Part shown: positions 5,703-13,400 of the stretch, piece by piece
Position numbering within the stretch: position 1 is the first letter of the stretch
Layout: the number at the start of each line of letters is the position of its first letter
NCBI GenBank assembly: GCA_964497975.1
Contig: CAZCFO010000009.1
Span: 1-21,854, forward strand
Source of the DNA: JABFSS01 sp964497975
GTDB lineage: Bacteria > Patescibacteriota > Gracilibacteria > Peribacterales > Peribacteraceae
Reading direction: 5' to 3'
DNA length: 21,854 nucleotides
Notes under the pieces: generated by a model
Told to the model about the DNA's origin: nothing
What the model saw: only the letters and a program-made list of their open reading frames with translations
The model's database searches: none
Program-made: the position numbers and the translations under genes

Positions 5703-7103
5703 GTGCTCCGACTCCTCTGCCGCCTCTGTTCCGTCTGTGCCCTCTGCACTTTTTGCTTTTCACTGTTCACTCCGGCGGTATCGGCCGCCGGTCCCCTCAC
5801 CTACCGACACCAGCATTTCCTCTTCACGATCAATCCGGCCGATCACCCGGAATGGAGGGCGCCGTCGGAATCCTGGTTCTGGAACGGAAAGGAATTCGAT
5901 CCGCCCGCCGCGTGGAGAGTGGACGGCGACGCCGTTCCCCCGCTCCCCGCGGGCGTGGAAAGGAAGGAAATCGCCGGCTGGAACCGCGCGGCCATCCGCG
6001 CGACGATCGATGCAGTCATCGGCAAACCGTTCTATCGGCCGACAGGCTCGGTCGTCATCCGCAAGACGGCGACGGGAACGGTTCTTTTTGACGGCGTGGG
6101 CCTGCCCGGGCGCGCGGTGGACCTGCAGCGCGCGACGGACCTGACCGTGGCGGCGCTGGAACAGAATGCCGCGGAGATCGCCTTGCCCATCATCGAAACG
6201 CAGCCGGCAATCCGCGTCGACGATCCTGAGCTGCAGGCGATGGGCATCCGCGAAGTGGTGACCGTCGGCGAATCCGACTTCAGCCGGTCGCCCGTGAACC
6301 GCCGGTTCAACATCGCCGTGGGGCTGGCGAAATTCAACGGGCACATCATCCCCGCCAACTCCGTTTTCTCGTTCAATACCGTTCTCGGAAAAGTCGACGG
6401 CTCCACGGGCTACCGGCGGGAACTGGTGATCAAGGGCGACCGCACCGAGCCCGATTACGGCGGCGGCCTCTGCCAGGTCAGCTCCACCGCGTACCGCGGC
6501 GTCTGGGAGTACGGTTTCCCCATCATGAAGCGCAAAAACCACAGCTACACCGTCAGCCATTATTCCCCGCCCGGCACCGACGCAACGGTCTATCCCGGCG
6601 TCGTCGACATGGTCTTCAGGAATGATCTCCCCCATGCGCTGCTCATCCAGACCCACGCGAAAGGCGATCTCGCGTACTTCATTTACTACGGCACGCGCGA
6701 CAAGCGGAAGACGGACCTGCTGGGACCGTTCATTTACGACCGGTCGGTTCCGCCCCCGGACCGGACGGAGCTGACGACGGATTTGGCCCCGGGAGAAAAG
6801 AAGAAACTGAACGAGCGCGTGCCCGGTCTCAAGGCGCTCTGGTACCGCTTCATCCAACCGGAAAAAGGCGAGCCGATCGTGGAAACGGTCTTCTCCTCGT
6901 ACGAGGCCCGGCCGCTCTTCACCGCGATCGGCGTGGAATCGTTGCCCGAAGGATACGGCGAGGAGCCGACATTCGAGCCCGAGTTTGCCGAAGACATTGA
7001 TATCACCCTGCCCGCGAAATCGTCGTCCTCCGAGTGGACCAACACCCCGCCCGCCCGCTCCACGACTCCCCCGCCGTCGACGAGGGGAAATCCGCGGCAG
7101 TGA
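5703..7103 (+). CDS. Exported VanW family protein
   Basis: 466 residues from GTG 5703. Residues 1-28 form a signal peptide with cleavage likely after AVSA. The h-region is unusual: Cys falls at every third position (6, 9, 12, 15, 18) because it is encoded by 9-nt tandem repeats. The VanW domain spans about 185-335, with FNGHIIPANSVFSFN at 211-225, the conserved GGGLCQVSSTAY at 253-264 and a YPGVVDMVF segment. An N-terminal region of about 150 residues precedes it, and the end is Pro/Ser/Thr-rich and disordered. VanW proteins are common in envelopes of Gram-positives and CPR bacteria, and their biochemical role is unresolved. The start is chosen from the promoter and signal peptide. A REP-like hairpin begins 3 nt after the stop. 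Confidence 0.92.
   Translation: MLRLLCRLCSVCALCTFCFSLFTPAVSAAGPLTYRHQHFLFTINPADHPEWRAPSESWFWNGKEFDPPAAWRVDGDAVPPLPAGVERKEIAGWNRAAIRATIDAVIGKPFYRPTGSVVIRKTATGTVLFDGVGLPGRAVDLQRATDLTVAALEQNAAEIALPIIETQPAIRVDDPELQAMGIREVVTVGESDFSRSPVNRRFNIAVGLAKFNGHIIPANSVFSFNTVLGKVDGSTGYRRELVIKGDRTEPDYGGGLCQVSSTAYRGVWEYGFPIMKRKNHSYTVSHYSPPGTDATVYPGVVDMVFRNDLPHALLIQTHAKGDLAYFIYYGTRDKRKTDLLGPFIYDRSVPPPDRTELTTDLAPGEKKKLNERVPGLKALWYRFIQPEKGEPIVETVFSSYEARPLFTAIGVESLPEGYGEEPTFEPEFAEDIDITLPAKSSSSEWTNTPPARSTTPPPSTRGNPRQ
5715..5759 (+). repeat. Five 9-nt repeats (TCTG-type) coding the VanW signal peptide core
   Basis: Units: CTCTGCCGC, CTCTGTTCC, GTCTGTGCC, CTCTGCACT, TTTTGCTTT, in codon frame. The same family occurs as two inverted four-unit arrays at 10295-10384; TGTGCCCTCTGC is shared (5736-5747 and 10369-10380). 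Confidence 0.7.
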
Positions 7104-7106
7104 AGC

Positions 7107-7152
7107 GTCCCTGGTACGCTCGCTGCTCTGCAGCGAGCTACTCGGGATGACA
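7107..7152 (-). repeat. REP-like hairpin A1
   Basis: In element orientation (minus strand): TGTCATCCCGAGTAG, variable 9-bp stem, 3-nt loop, the other stem arm, then CGTACCAGGGAC. Stem: 7118-7126 with 7130-7138. It starts 3 nt after the vanW stop codon. The CCC/GGG outer pairs replace the TTCC/GGAA seen in A3-A5. Confidence 0.8.
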
Positions 7153-7172
7153 GGGGTTTTAGTGTTCATAAC

Positions 7173-7263
7173 GCCTCGATACGTTCAGCGCGGCGCGCTG
7201 AACTACTCGGCGAACGGGGCGTCGAGTAGCCCCGAGCCGCGCCGAGGGGCGTATCGAGACGCC
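7173..7263. repeat. REP-like double hairpin B1 (two inverted units)
   Basis: Two units facing each other: 7173 to about 7212 on the minus strand (stem TTCAGCGC/GCGCTGAA) and about 7220-7263 on the plus strand (CCCC/GGGG stem). Each has the GAGTAG-stem-CGTATCGAG core. Outer pairs are CGCC/GGCG and GCGTC/GACGC, and the ends form the inverted repeat CTCGATACG / CGTATCGAG. Confidence 0.8.
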
Positions 7264-7281
7264 TTTGTCTAAAAAACTCCC

Positions 7282-7327
7282 TGTCATCCCGAGTAGAAAT
7301 TTGCGGAGCAAATTTCGTACGAGGGAC
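7282..7327 (+). repeat. REP-like hairpin A2
   Basis: TGTCATCCCGAGTAG, stem AAATTTGC / GCAAATTT with loop GGA, then CGTACGAGGGAC. It ends 2 nt from the recO stop codon. The stem is AT-rich and unrelated to A1, yet fully complementary. Confidence 0.8.
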
Positions 7328-7329
7328 CT

Positions 7330-7965
7330 TTACCTCATCGCTTCCGCCACTCTCTCCGCCTTGAGCGGCGCCTGCAGCTGACTGTTGAGGAGGAAGGACC
7401 GCACCGTCGAGAGCCGCCCCAGATCACACCCCGGCTCCGGAGCACCGATGCGCCCGTGCCGGCAGAGGTTGATGTAGGCGTATTCCTCCGGCGCCAGCGC
7501 GTTCACCTCTTCCATCTCCGCCTCTCCCGGCAGGAGGCCCAGCAAATGCAGCAGCGAAAAGGTGTAGCCCATCACCGCCTGCGATTCGCCGCGCGCGCAC
7601 GCGGAAAAGAACGCGCGCGTCGCGTCGAAAATCTCCGGGAGTTCGCCTTCGTGCGGGACCAGGCGCATGAGGAGTTCAATGCCCTCCTCCAGCTGGGTGA
7701 ACTGCGACAGCGTGCGTATGGATTCTTCGTTTTCGTGATGCGCCACGCCGCAGATGACCCAGCTCGCGCCGCTTTCTTTGAGCTCCACGGTCACCTGCCG
7801 GAACGGCATCAGCGCTCCCCCCAGGCGGCTTTTGGGTCGCCGCGCGCCCGAAGCCCGTGCGCCGATCCTCCCCTTCTCGCGCGTGAAGAAGATGCAGTAC
7901 CGGTCCGCCTCACCCACGTCGTAGGTCTTGAGGACGAGGGCGTCGAAGGTCTGGGAATGAGGCAT
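7330..7965 (-). CDS. recO: DNA repair protein RecO
   Basis: 211 residues, slightly short for RecO (usually about 230-250). The N-terminal OB-fold is recognisable (FDALVLKTYDVGEADRYCIFFTREKGRIGARASGARRPKSRLGGALMPF), followed by a helical domain. RecO loads RecA with RecR and anneals single strands in recombinational repair. The C-terminal part keeps CRHGRIGAPEPGCD, but I see no full four-cysteine zinc site. ATG 7965 is chosen over the longer frame to 8160 because homology begins there, and TACAAT (7978-7973) lies exactly 7 nt upstream, suggesting a leaderless mRNA. The gene is bracketed by two nested sets of REP-like hairpins: A2 touches its 3' end and A3 lies just upstream of its -10. Confidence 0.88.
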   Translation of the reverse strand: MPHSQTFDALVLKTYDVGEADRYCIFFTREKGRIGARASGARRPKSRLGGALMPFRQVTVELKESGASWVICGVAHHENEESIRTLSQFTQLEEGIELLMRLVPHEGELPEIFDATRAFFSACARGESQAVMGYTFSLLHLLGLLPGEAEMEEVNALAPEEYAYINLCRHGRIGAPEPGCDLGRLSTVRSFLLNSQLQAPLKAERVAEAMR

Positions 7966-7972
7966 GCAGTGG

Positions 7973-7978
7973 ATTGTA
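7973..7978 (-). promoter_or_regulatory. -10 element for recO
   Basis: TACAAT on the minus strand, 7 nt before ATG 7965. The -35 position would fall inside REP-like element A3 and has no good match. Confidence 0.45.
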
Positions 7979-7987
7979 GAACAAAAC

Positions 7988-8032
7988 GTTCCTCGTACGC
8001 TCGTTCCTTCGGACGAGCTACTCGGAATGACA
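7988..8032 (-). repeat. REP-like hairpin A3
   Basis: Minus strand: TGTCATTCCGAGTAG, stem GCTCGT/ACGAGC extended by CC/GG with a bulge, then CGTACGAGGAAC. It lies 10 bp upstream of the recO -10. Confidence 0.8.
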
Positions 8033-8051
8033 ATGAATGAGAAAACGAAGC

Positions 8052-8136
8052 GCCTCGATACGCTCCCAGCTCCGCCGGGAGCTACTCGGCGTGGATGCGT
8101 CGAGTGATCGCGCGGAGCGCGATTGTATCGAGACGC
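8052..8136. repeat. REP-like double hairpin B2
   Basis: Same inverted two-unit layout as B1. Left unit stem GCTCCC/GGGAGC (8062-8067, 8077-8082); right unit stem ATCGCGC/GCGCGAT with loop GGA (8107-8123). Ends CTCGATACG and GTATCGAG. The right unit reads GAGTG instead of GAGTAG. Confidence 0.8.
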
Positions 8137-8154
8137 TCTACTTCGTCTCCATCT

Positions 8155-8200
8155 TGTCATTCCGAGTAGTTCGTCGCGGAGCGGCGAACGTACGAGGAAC
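8155..8200 (+). repeat. REP-like hairpin A4
   Basis: TGTCATTCCGAGTAG, stem TTCGTCGC/GCGGCGAA with loop GGA, then CGTACGAGGAAC. Its last base abuts the ftsX stop codon (8201-8203). Confidence 0.8.
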
Positions 8201-9166
8201 TTACACCCCCGCCAACGTCATCCTCCCGCCCCTCGTCCCCAGGAACGCCCCCGCAAATCCGACCAGGGGGATCAGCACGAATTGCATGGCGATCAGTCCC
8301 GGTCCGTACCGGAAGAGGAGGGCGGACACGTGCGTGCGCAGCAGCGCGAAGGCCCCCCCGTCCGCGAGCGCGGGCACGAGCAGCGGCAGCGCGAAGAGGA
8401 AGAAGACGAGAAAGACGAGACCCAGCCCCAGCGCGATAGCCAGCAGCAGCCCCGCTTCGGTGGCAAACGGCAGCACGACCGACGCCTCCTGAGCGCCGCT
8501 CATCCGTTCGACAAAAACCTCCTCGCGGCGGAGGAAGGCGCGGCGGCGCACGAGTTCGACGACGATGAAGAGGAGAATGCCGCCCGTCAGCGAGAGGAAG
8601 ATGCCCGCCACCGTGCGGCCGGCATCGGTCAGGCGCAGCATCTGGCGCAGCTGCAATTCCTGGTCCGTGGCCTGGGAGAGGAAGGCGTGGTCCACGACGC
8701 TCCTCCATTCGGGCTGCTGCACGAACGCCGAGAACGCCTCGTAATCCGAGAGATCCCGGAGCGTCACGGCCACCGTATCCGGGAAGGGATTCTGGATGTT
8801 GAACTGTTCCAGGAAGCGCAGGAGATCGGGATTGAGGGTCCGCTCGCGCTCCAGCGCCTGCTCGCGGGTGATGAAGGCGACATCGGTCACGATGGGCAGC
8901 GCCTGGGCCGCCGCGATGAACTCCTGCGTCTGGCGGTCGGTTGCGGCGTCCTGCACCTGCAGGCGGAGATCCGTCTGGGTGCGCAGCAGCGTCTCGACGC
9001 CCGCGACGCCGAGCCAGACAACGAGGAACAGCTGGGCGAGGATCACGACCCCGGTGAGCGCCCACAGGCTCGTCCACCATCCCCGCTCCCGCAGGAGCGT
9101 GACGACCCCGCGGCGGATGCCGCGCTGAAGGAGGAGCATGGTGGTGGGATCCAGACGGAAGCGCAC
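8201..9166 (-). CDS. ftsX: FtsX-like permease (cell division ABC transporter membrane subunit)
   Basis: 321 residues with FtsX topology: cytoplasmic N-terminus, TM1 at about 35-60, an extracytoplasmic domain at about 60-180, then TM segments near 190-212, 233-265 and 287-315. FtsX pairs with the ATPase FtsE and relays division signals to peptidoglycan hydrolases. No ftsE is in this window, which is unusual because the pair is normally adjacent, with ftsE upstream; here the upstream gene is a TPR protein. GTG 9166 is the start: TATACT (9179-9174) lies 7 nt before it and CTGACT a further 17 bp upstream. ATG 9139 is an alternative that removes nine residues. Confidence 0.82.
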   Translation of the reverse strand: MRFRLDPTTMLLLQRGIRRGVVTLLRERGWWTSLWALTGVVILAQLFLVVWLGVAGVETLLRTQTDLRLQVQDAATDRQTQEFIAAAQALPIVTDVAFITREQALERERTLNPDLLRFLEQFNIQNPFPDTVAVTLRDLSDYEAFSAFVQQPEWRSVVDHAFLSQATDQELQLRQMLRLTDAGRTVAGIFLSLTGGILLFIVVELVRRRAFLRREEVFVERMSGAQEASVVLPFATEAGLLLAIALGLGLVFLVFFLFALPLLVPALADGGAFALLRTHVSALLFRYGPGLIAMQFVLIPLVGFAGAFLGTRGGRMTLAGV

Positions 9167-9173
9167 GGGGAAA

Positions 9174-9202
9174 AGTATATGACCCGGATGCGCAGGAGTC
9201 AG
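9174..9202 (-). promoter_or_regulatory. Promoter of the ftsX-like gene
   Basis: CTGACT (9202-9197), 17 bp, TATACT (9179-9174), 7 nt, GTG 9166. Predicts a leaderless mRNA beginning at the GTG. Confidence 0.55.
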
Positions 9203-9227
9203 TTGTCGAAGAGGAAATATGCAGTAT

Positions 9228-9270
9228 GTATTACGTATGATGTATTGAGCGTCCGCATAATACGTAATAC
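9228..9270. other. Inverted repeat downstream of the TPR gene
   Basis: Perfect 11-bp arms GTATTACGTAT (9228-9238) and ATACGTAATAC (9260-9270) with a 21-nt loop, in an AT-rich patch unlike the surroundings. It sits between the TPR stop and the ftsX promoter. It could end TPR transcription, but no T-run follows on either strand. Confidence 0.5.
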
Positions 9271-9280
9271 CTCATACGCA

Positions 9281-9883
9281 CTACTGGGCCTGCCCCACTG
9301 TCTTCGCCACCCGTTCGACTGCTTCCAGACACTCTTTCGCGCGGACGTTCCCCGGCTCCAGCTCCAGCGCGCGGCGCAGGAGGATCCTGCTTTTGGTGAA
9401 GTTCTGCACCTCGAGATACGCGACGCCCAGGTCGCAGAGCGTGAGCGGCGAATCGACATCGAGATTGAGCGCGCGCTCCAGCGTGACGATGCCCTGCGCT
9501 CGCTGTCCCGTGTGGAAGAGCGCCCATCCCAGGCAGCGGAGAATTTCGGCGTTGTTGGACTTGAGCTGGTTCGCCTGCCGCAGATGCGTCACGGCCTGCG
9601 GCCATTCCTCGCCGCGGGAGCGGAGGAAGCCGAGGATGTAGTGCCCGGTGTAGCTGGCGGCATCGAGCGTGATCGCCTGGCGCGCGGCGGTTTCGGCACG
9701 GTGGTACTCGCCCAGGCTGAGTTCGTTGTCGGCGACTTCCTCGAGCGCGGAGACGTTTTCGGGATCCTCCAAAAGCAGCTCTTCAAGAATGGCGAGGGCA
9801 TCGCGGTACCTGCCCTCGAGCTTCAGCTGCTCGGCGCGTTCCAAACGCTCCAGCGTTTCCGGCGATGGATCGTCATGTGCCAT
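9281..9883 (-). CDS. Tetratricopeptide repeat protein
   Basis: 200 residues built almost wholly of TPR helices, about five repeats, for example AEQLKLEGRYRDALAILEELLLEDPENVSALEEVADNE, split here as residues 17-34 and 35-54, and LGWALFHTGQRAQGIVTL...ALNLDVDSPLTLCDLG at about 118-152. TPRs are protein-binding scaffolds; no partner is evident. There is no signal peptide or membrane segment, so it is probably cytoplasmic. ATG 9883 has no Shine-Dalgarno; TAAAGT lies 10 nt upstream (9899-9894). The same-strand ftsX-like gene downstream has its own promoter. Confidence 0.85.
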   Translation of the reverse strand: MAHDDPSPETLERLERAEQLKLEGRYRDALAILEELLLEDPENVSALEEVADNELSLGEYHRAETAARQAITLDAASYTGHYILGFLRSRGEEWPQAVTHLRQANQLKSNNAEILRCLGWALFHTGQRAQGIVTLERALNLDVDSPLTLCDLGVAYLEVQNFTKSRILLRRALELEPGNVRAKECLEAVERVAKTVGQAQ

Positions 9884-9950
9884 AGGAGCGAGAACTTTAC
9901 TGCCGTCCAGGGCCGCGCGCCACTATTCTCCCCGGATTTGCCCTTCTGGT

Positions 9951-10271
9951 TCAGGATCCTTCGTAGAGGAAGAAAAGGACCGTGCGGACGACGGCGTAGG
10001 CGCTGAGGGTGATGACGAGCCCCACGAGGGAGCTGATCATCAGTTTTTTCCCGTTATCCACCTTTGTCTGGTCGCCGCGCGAGACCGTGAGCAGGGCGGC
10101 ACCGATGAGGAAGAGAAGCGTGCAGACGCTGACGGAACTCACGGCCAGGAACCCCGTGAGGTTCGACATGACCTGGACGAAGGGAATGCGCACGCCGGTC
10201 GTGATGACGATGAACCGGTCTTCCAGGGCGAATGCCGTGGCGGGAGCCGTGAGGAGGCGGAGAAGGGACAT
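9951..10271 (-). CDS. Small two-helix membrane protein, VirB2/TrbC pilin-like in layout
   Basis: 106 residues. Residues 1-15 (MSLLRLLTAPATAFA) could be a signal peptide. Two hydrophobic helices follow, about 38-64 (NLTGFLAVSSVSVCTLLFLIGAALLTV, listed here as segments within that span) and 79-102, joined by a short basic turn with DNGKK. This layout, especially NGKKLMISSLVGLVITLSAY, is like VirB2/TrbC pilin-like proteins common in CPR genomes. No other type IV secretion genes are in the window, so the role is unknown. ATG 10271 is chosen over 10289 because an extended -10 (TGCTACAAT) ends 6 nt before it. Confidence 0.65.
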   Translation of the reverse strand: MSLLRLLTAPATAFALEDRFIVITTGVRIPFVQVMSNLTGFLAVSSVSVCTLLFLIGAALLTVSRGDQTKVDNGKKLMISSLVGLVITLSAYAVVRTVLFFLYEGS

Positions 10272-10277
10272 CGGGAT

Positions 10278-10286
10278 ATTGTAGCA
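10278..10286 (-). promoter_or_regulatory. Extended -10 for the VirB2-like gene
   Basis: TGCTACAAT on the minus strand, 6 nt before ATG 10271; matches TGnTATAAT in 8 of its 9 positions including the free base. Confidence 0.5.
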
Positions 10287-10294
10287 CAAAATGA

Positions 10295-10384
10295 AGGCGC
10301 AGAGGAACCAGACGACGCAAAGGCGGCAGAAGAGCTGTTTTGTCCTCCTCTGATTCCTCTGTGCCCTTTGTGCCCTCTGCCGCC
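10295..10384. repeat. Two inverted arrays of 9-nt repeats between divergent genes
   Basis: Minus strand 10330-10295 reads as four units TCTGCCGCC, TTTGCGTCG, TCTGGTTCC, TCTGCGCCT. Plus strand 10349-10384 reads TCTGATTCC, TCTGTGCCC, TTTGTGCCC, TCTGCCGCC. The arrays face each other, giving a perfect 12-bp inverted repeat (10319-10330 with 10376-10387). Confidence 0.75.
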
Positions 10385-10396
10385 TTTCAGTAGACT
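10368..10396 (+). promoter_or_regulatory. Weak predicted promoter of the PBP gene
   Basis: TTGTGC (10368-10373), 17 bp, TAGACT (10391-10396), 9 nt, ATG 10406. The -35 lies inside the 9-nt repeat array. Confidence 0.35.
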
Positions 10397-10405
10397 TCTG
10401 CTCTC

Positions 10406-13400
10406 ATGAATAGCGGTTTTCACATTCGCACCCTCGACGGCGACCGGCGACCGTCGCGCGCGCCCTCCCGGAAGACGCGGGAAAGGCTTCGTGCCGTGTG
10501 GACCGCCCCCCATGCATGGGGGCTCTGGCTGATCCGGCAGGGACGGTCGCGCGGATGGAAAACGTCGCTCCTCTTTGTGATCGGCGGCGTGGGCGGCCTC
10601 GGCATCCTGTACGTCGCATTTCTCTGGCTGACGCTCCCCTCCATCGATGAACAGTCGATTCTCGCGGCGTCGCAGAGCACGGTCATCACGGACCGCAACG
10701 GCGTCGAGCTGTACCGCGTGTTCGGGGAGGAGGACCGGACGATCATTCCGGGCACCGACATTCCCGAGACCACGAAACAGGCGATTATCGCGATCGAAGA
10801 CCGCCGCTATTTTGACCGCGGATGCATCGACGTGCGGGCGCTCGCGCGCGCGGTGTTCAGCCTGGGGAAGTCCGGCGGCGCATCGACGCTCACCCGCCAG
10901 CTCGCCCGCAACGCGCTCGATCTGCAGCGGGAGAACATCGTCAGCCGGAAGCTGAAGGAGCTGATCCTCGGCTGCCAGCTGGAGTCGAATTACAGCAAGG
11001 AGGATCTGCTGTCCCTGTACCTCAACTGGATCCCCTTCGGCCAGAACGCCTACGGCGTGCAGCAGGCCAGCAGCCGCTATTTCGGCAAGGACGCGAAGAG
11101 CCTCACGCTCGCGGAATCCGCGGTGCTCGCGAGTCTTCCGCAGCTCCCCTCCTACTACAGCCCGTACGGCCGCCACGTGCGCACCTCCGTGAGCGACGAG
11201 GTGCGGAAGGGAATCATCGAAGGCCGGATCCGGTCGACGGAGGACATCGACGACAAGGACGTGACCATCGGGCTGCTGGGCACGGTGATCGGCAGCGGCG
11301 CCGTGGTGACCGCGAGCGGCACGACGCTGGGTCCGAACGCGCTCTACGTGGGCGGACGCGCCGACCAGGTGCTGCGGAGCATGCAGGACCAGGGCTACAT
11401 CGATGATGCCGCGCGGAAAAAGGCGGTGGCGGAACTGATGACGCTGGAGTTCAGGCAGGTGCGCGAGGATATCCGCGCGCCCCACTTCGTGCTCTGGGTG
11501 AAGGACCGCATCGAAACCATGTTCGCCGATTCGCCGGACAAAGGACTCCTGGAGCAGGGCGGTCTCACCATCACCACCACGCTCGACTGGAACCTGCAGC
11601 AGATCGCCGAAGAGGTGATCGCCGCGCACCGCGAAGACATCGAAAAGCGCTTCATGGGGCACAATATCGCTCTGGTGGCGGTGCATCCCGAAACCCGCGA
11701 GATCCTGGCGTACGTGGGGAACACCGATTACGCGGATGCGACGAAGGAGGGAAAAATCGACATGGCGCAGGTGCCGCGGCAGCCGGGTTCGAGCTTCAAG
11801 GCGTTCGTGTACGCGGCCGCCTTCCAGAACGGCTACGGACCCGCGACGGTCCTCTATGACGTGCCGACGAAATTCGGAGAATACCAGCCGCAGAACTTCG
11901 AGGGGTCGTTCTGGGGGCTGACGAGCGCGCGGCGCGCGCTGGGGGGATCCCGCAACATCCCTGCGGTGAAGGCCTACTTCCTGGGCGGCGAAGAGGACGA
12001 GATTCTGAATCTCGTGGAGCGGATGGGCGTGGTGTCGGCGAAAGCGAACAAGCCGACGCTGGGGTACGGCGCAGCCCTCGCGATCGGCGCAGCGGAAGTG
12101 CCGCTCACCGAGATGGTCGAGGGATACGCGACGCTCGGCGCTCTGGGCATGCACAAGCCGCTCAATGGACTCCTGAAAGTGACCGACCGCCGCGGCGCGC
12201 TCCTCTTCTCGCCCGACGAGGCGGAAACGCTGTCGCAGGGCGAACAGGTCATGGACCCGCGCGTCGCCTACGAAGTGACGTCGATCCTCAGCGATCCCGG
12301 CGCCCGCCCCACGGAGTACTGGCGGTCGATGCTCACGGTCCCGGGAACGGAGGCCGCGGCGAAGACGGGCACGAGCAACAAGTGCCTGGAGTGGGACGAG
12401 AAGAAGGTGAACTGCCTCAAGCGGAAACCCGACAACGTCTGGACGCTGGGATACTCCCCCGCCCTCGCGGCCGGCGTGTGGGTGGGCAACGCGACAAGCG
12501 AGCCGTTGAGCGACAAGGCCGACGGCCTCACCGTCGCCGCGCCGATCTGGAAGGATTTCATGGCGAAGGCCCACAAGGTCCTCAAGCCGGCCGTGACATC
12601 GTTCCCCGTGCCTGACGGGATCGTGGAAGCGCAGGTCTCGCTGCTGTCCGGCGAGCTGCCGACCGAATGCACTCCGGTGGCCCTGCGCCGCAGCGACGTC
12701 TTCCTCGCGGAAAATGCGCCGGTGAAGGACGACCCGGCCTGTCTGCAGCTGGAAGTCGACCGCGTGACGGGCCTGCTCGCGTCGGACAGCTGCCCGCCCG
12801 AGGCGCGCGAAGTGCGGAGCTTCCTCGCCCCCTACAACGCCGCCGGCCGGCTCTTCCCGCAATGGGATACCGACGTGCAGAAGTGGGCCGCGCCGCAGGC
12901 GATGGAAAATCCGCGCGCGGGAAGCGGATTGACGCTGTTCCTGGCGGGGTCAGGAGGCGTGCTGCCCCTGCCGATCGCGCCGACGCAGAAATGCGATATT
13001 TCCCTCACGCCCGGGCGCTCCGTGAAGCCCTCCGTCAGCATCGTGTCCCCCGCTCCCGGCGACACGGCGGGCTACCCGTCCTTCCGGCCCCAGGTGCGGT
13101 TTTCCGTCGGCTCGTCCATCCGGCAGGTGGAGTACGCGGTCGATGGCAAGCCGGTCGCCCTGGTGATCTCGGCGCCGTTCGATCCCCCGCTCCGCATCCC
13201 CCGCAGCATCGACTCCGCGGGCACGCACACCCTCACGGTGACGGTCACGGACCAGTACTACAACGTGGCGACGGCGCAGACGACCTTCGCCTTCTCCACC
13301 GACCGCAGCGGTCCCGACATCCGCATGACCTCCCCCGCGAACGGTGCGGAGATTCCCGCGGGTACGCCGCTGCTCATCCGCGCGGAATCGGATGACCCGG

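Noticed and set aside
5760..7169. 469-residue open frame on the minus strand
   Set aside because: Antisense to vanW and begins in a REP-like hairpin.
7107..8200. CRISPR array
   Set aside because: Units are hairpins in alternating orientation with variable stems, not identical direct repeats with unique spacers; no cas genes.
8123..10006. 627-residue open frame on the plus strand
   Set aside because: Antisense to the ftsX-like and TPR genes and runs through REP-like element A4; composition is Glu/Arg/Gly-biased as in a shadow frame.
10139..12862. 907-residue open frame on the minus strand
   Set aside because: It is antisense to the PBP gene, whose motifs are unmistakable, and has Arg/His-rich composition typical of a shadow frame in GC-rich DNA.
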